Shown piece after piece: positions 40,659 through 40,780 of a DNA stretch of 40,780 nucleotides. Source of the stretch: Actinomycetota bacterium (GTDB lineage Bacteria > Actinomycetota > Rubrobacteria > Rubrobacterales > Rubrobacteraceae); the NCBI GenBank assembly GCA_902810695.1, contig CADDYV010000030.1, forward strand, positions 1 to 40,780, given 5' to 3'. Each line of letters starts with the position of its first letter. Positions within the stretch are counted from its first letter, which is position 1. A program made the position numbers and the translations under genes. The notes beneath the pieces were generated by a model. The model had not been told where the DNA came from and did not search any database. It saw only the letters and a program-made list of their open reading frames with translations.

Positions 40659-40780
40659 CTAGCGTCTTTTAACGATAAGGACATCCCGGTTCTCAAAAAC
40701 ATCTTTGTATAGATCTGGATGCGCCTTGAAGAGCTTCCAGTACGCTACCACCGGCCTGTCCGGCTCCCTCTTGTATAAAA
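40659..40780 (-). CDS. C-terminal end of an unidentified gene (5' part outside window)
   Basis: On the minus strand an open frame enters from the right edge and ends at TAG (40659-40661), giving about 40 residues that include REPDRPVVAYWKLF and a final basic tail ENRDVLIVKRR. The following gene starts 23 bp later on the same strand. The fragment has no recognisable domain. It could be the soluble C-terminus of another membrane glycosyltransferase, judging only from its neighbour. Confidence 0.5.
   Translation of the reverse strand, partial: LYKREPDRPVVAYWKLFKAHPDLYKDVFENRDVLIVKRR

Overview
The window is GC-rich, densely packed bacterial chromosome. Operons with 1- to 8-bp gene overlaps, GTG/TTG starts behind AGGAGG-type ribosome binding sites, FCD-type GntR regulation, Tat-exported lipoproteins and a split version of the mycobacterial HAD/OtsB/GH65 trehalose protein suggest a deep-branching actinobacterium such as Rubrobacter. 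That assignment is an inference from style and gene content. I see no rRNA, tRNA, CRISPR array, insertion sequence or phage gene. Almost everything is catabolism and transport.

Layout. (1) Positions 1-6741, minus strand: a reductive pyrimidine/hydantoin degradation operon with dihydropyrimidinase, class III aminotransferase, M20 carbamoyl amidase, NCS1 permease, an NTF2-like protein and an LLM-class flavin/F420 oxidoreductase that runs off the left edge. The expected first enzyme, dihydropyrimidine dehydrogenase, is not seen. (2) 6972-8294, plus strand: an ACS-type MFS transporter, divergent from operon 1. (3) 8316-18383, minus strand: eleven genes in one apparent operon. It begins with a PEP-synthase-like swivelling-histidine protein, then an FCD GntR regulator, a metal-dependent cyclase and a separate ATP-grasp subunit. 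The three subunits of a molybdenum hydroxylase follow, then an FAH-type hydrolase, an ABM-type monooxygenase, a second cyclase-family protein and a histidine phosphatase. The split dikinase pair resembles the two halves of phenylphosphate synthase or rifampicin phosphotransferase and may activate an unknown substrate; this is the most novel-looking system here.

(4) 18681-23489, plus strand: a beta-phosphoglucomutase-like HAD protein, trehalose-6-phosphate phosphatase and a GH65 phosphorylase/trehalase, in the same order as the domains of mycobacterial OtsB1 (Rv2006), followed by a YihX-like HAD phosphatase. (5) 23834-36286, plus strand: an N-methyl/one-carbon block. It holds a ProP-like symporter, a dimethylglycine/sarcosine dehydrogenase fused to a GcvT domain, a DmdA/LigM-like methyltransferase, a MetF homologue, formyl-THF ligase, an FchA-like cyclohydrolase, a FolD homologue that has lost its key catalytic residues, a GcvT paralogue and a monomeric sarcosine oxidase-like enzyme. 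Together they can strip methyl groups from a betaine-like or other methylated compound onto tetrahydrofolate and oxidise the C1 unit to formate with ATP recovery. (6) 36304-39263, minus strand: a ribose/fructose-type ABC importer with a repeat-rich upstream region. (7) 39436-40780, minus strand: a PIG-V-like membrane mannosyltransferase and the last codons of another gene cut by the right edge.

The longer gene-free stretches (6742-6971, 18384-18680, 23490-23833, 25265-25606) contain candidate promoters or operators, described individually. The 23490-23833 stretch may hold a decayed gene.
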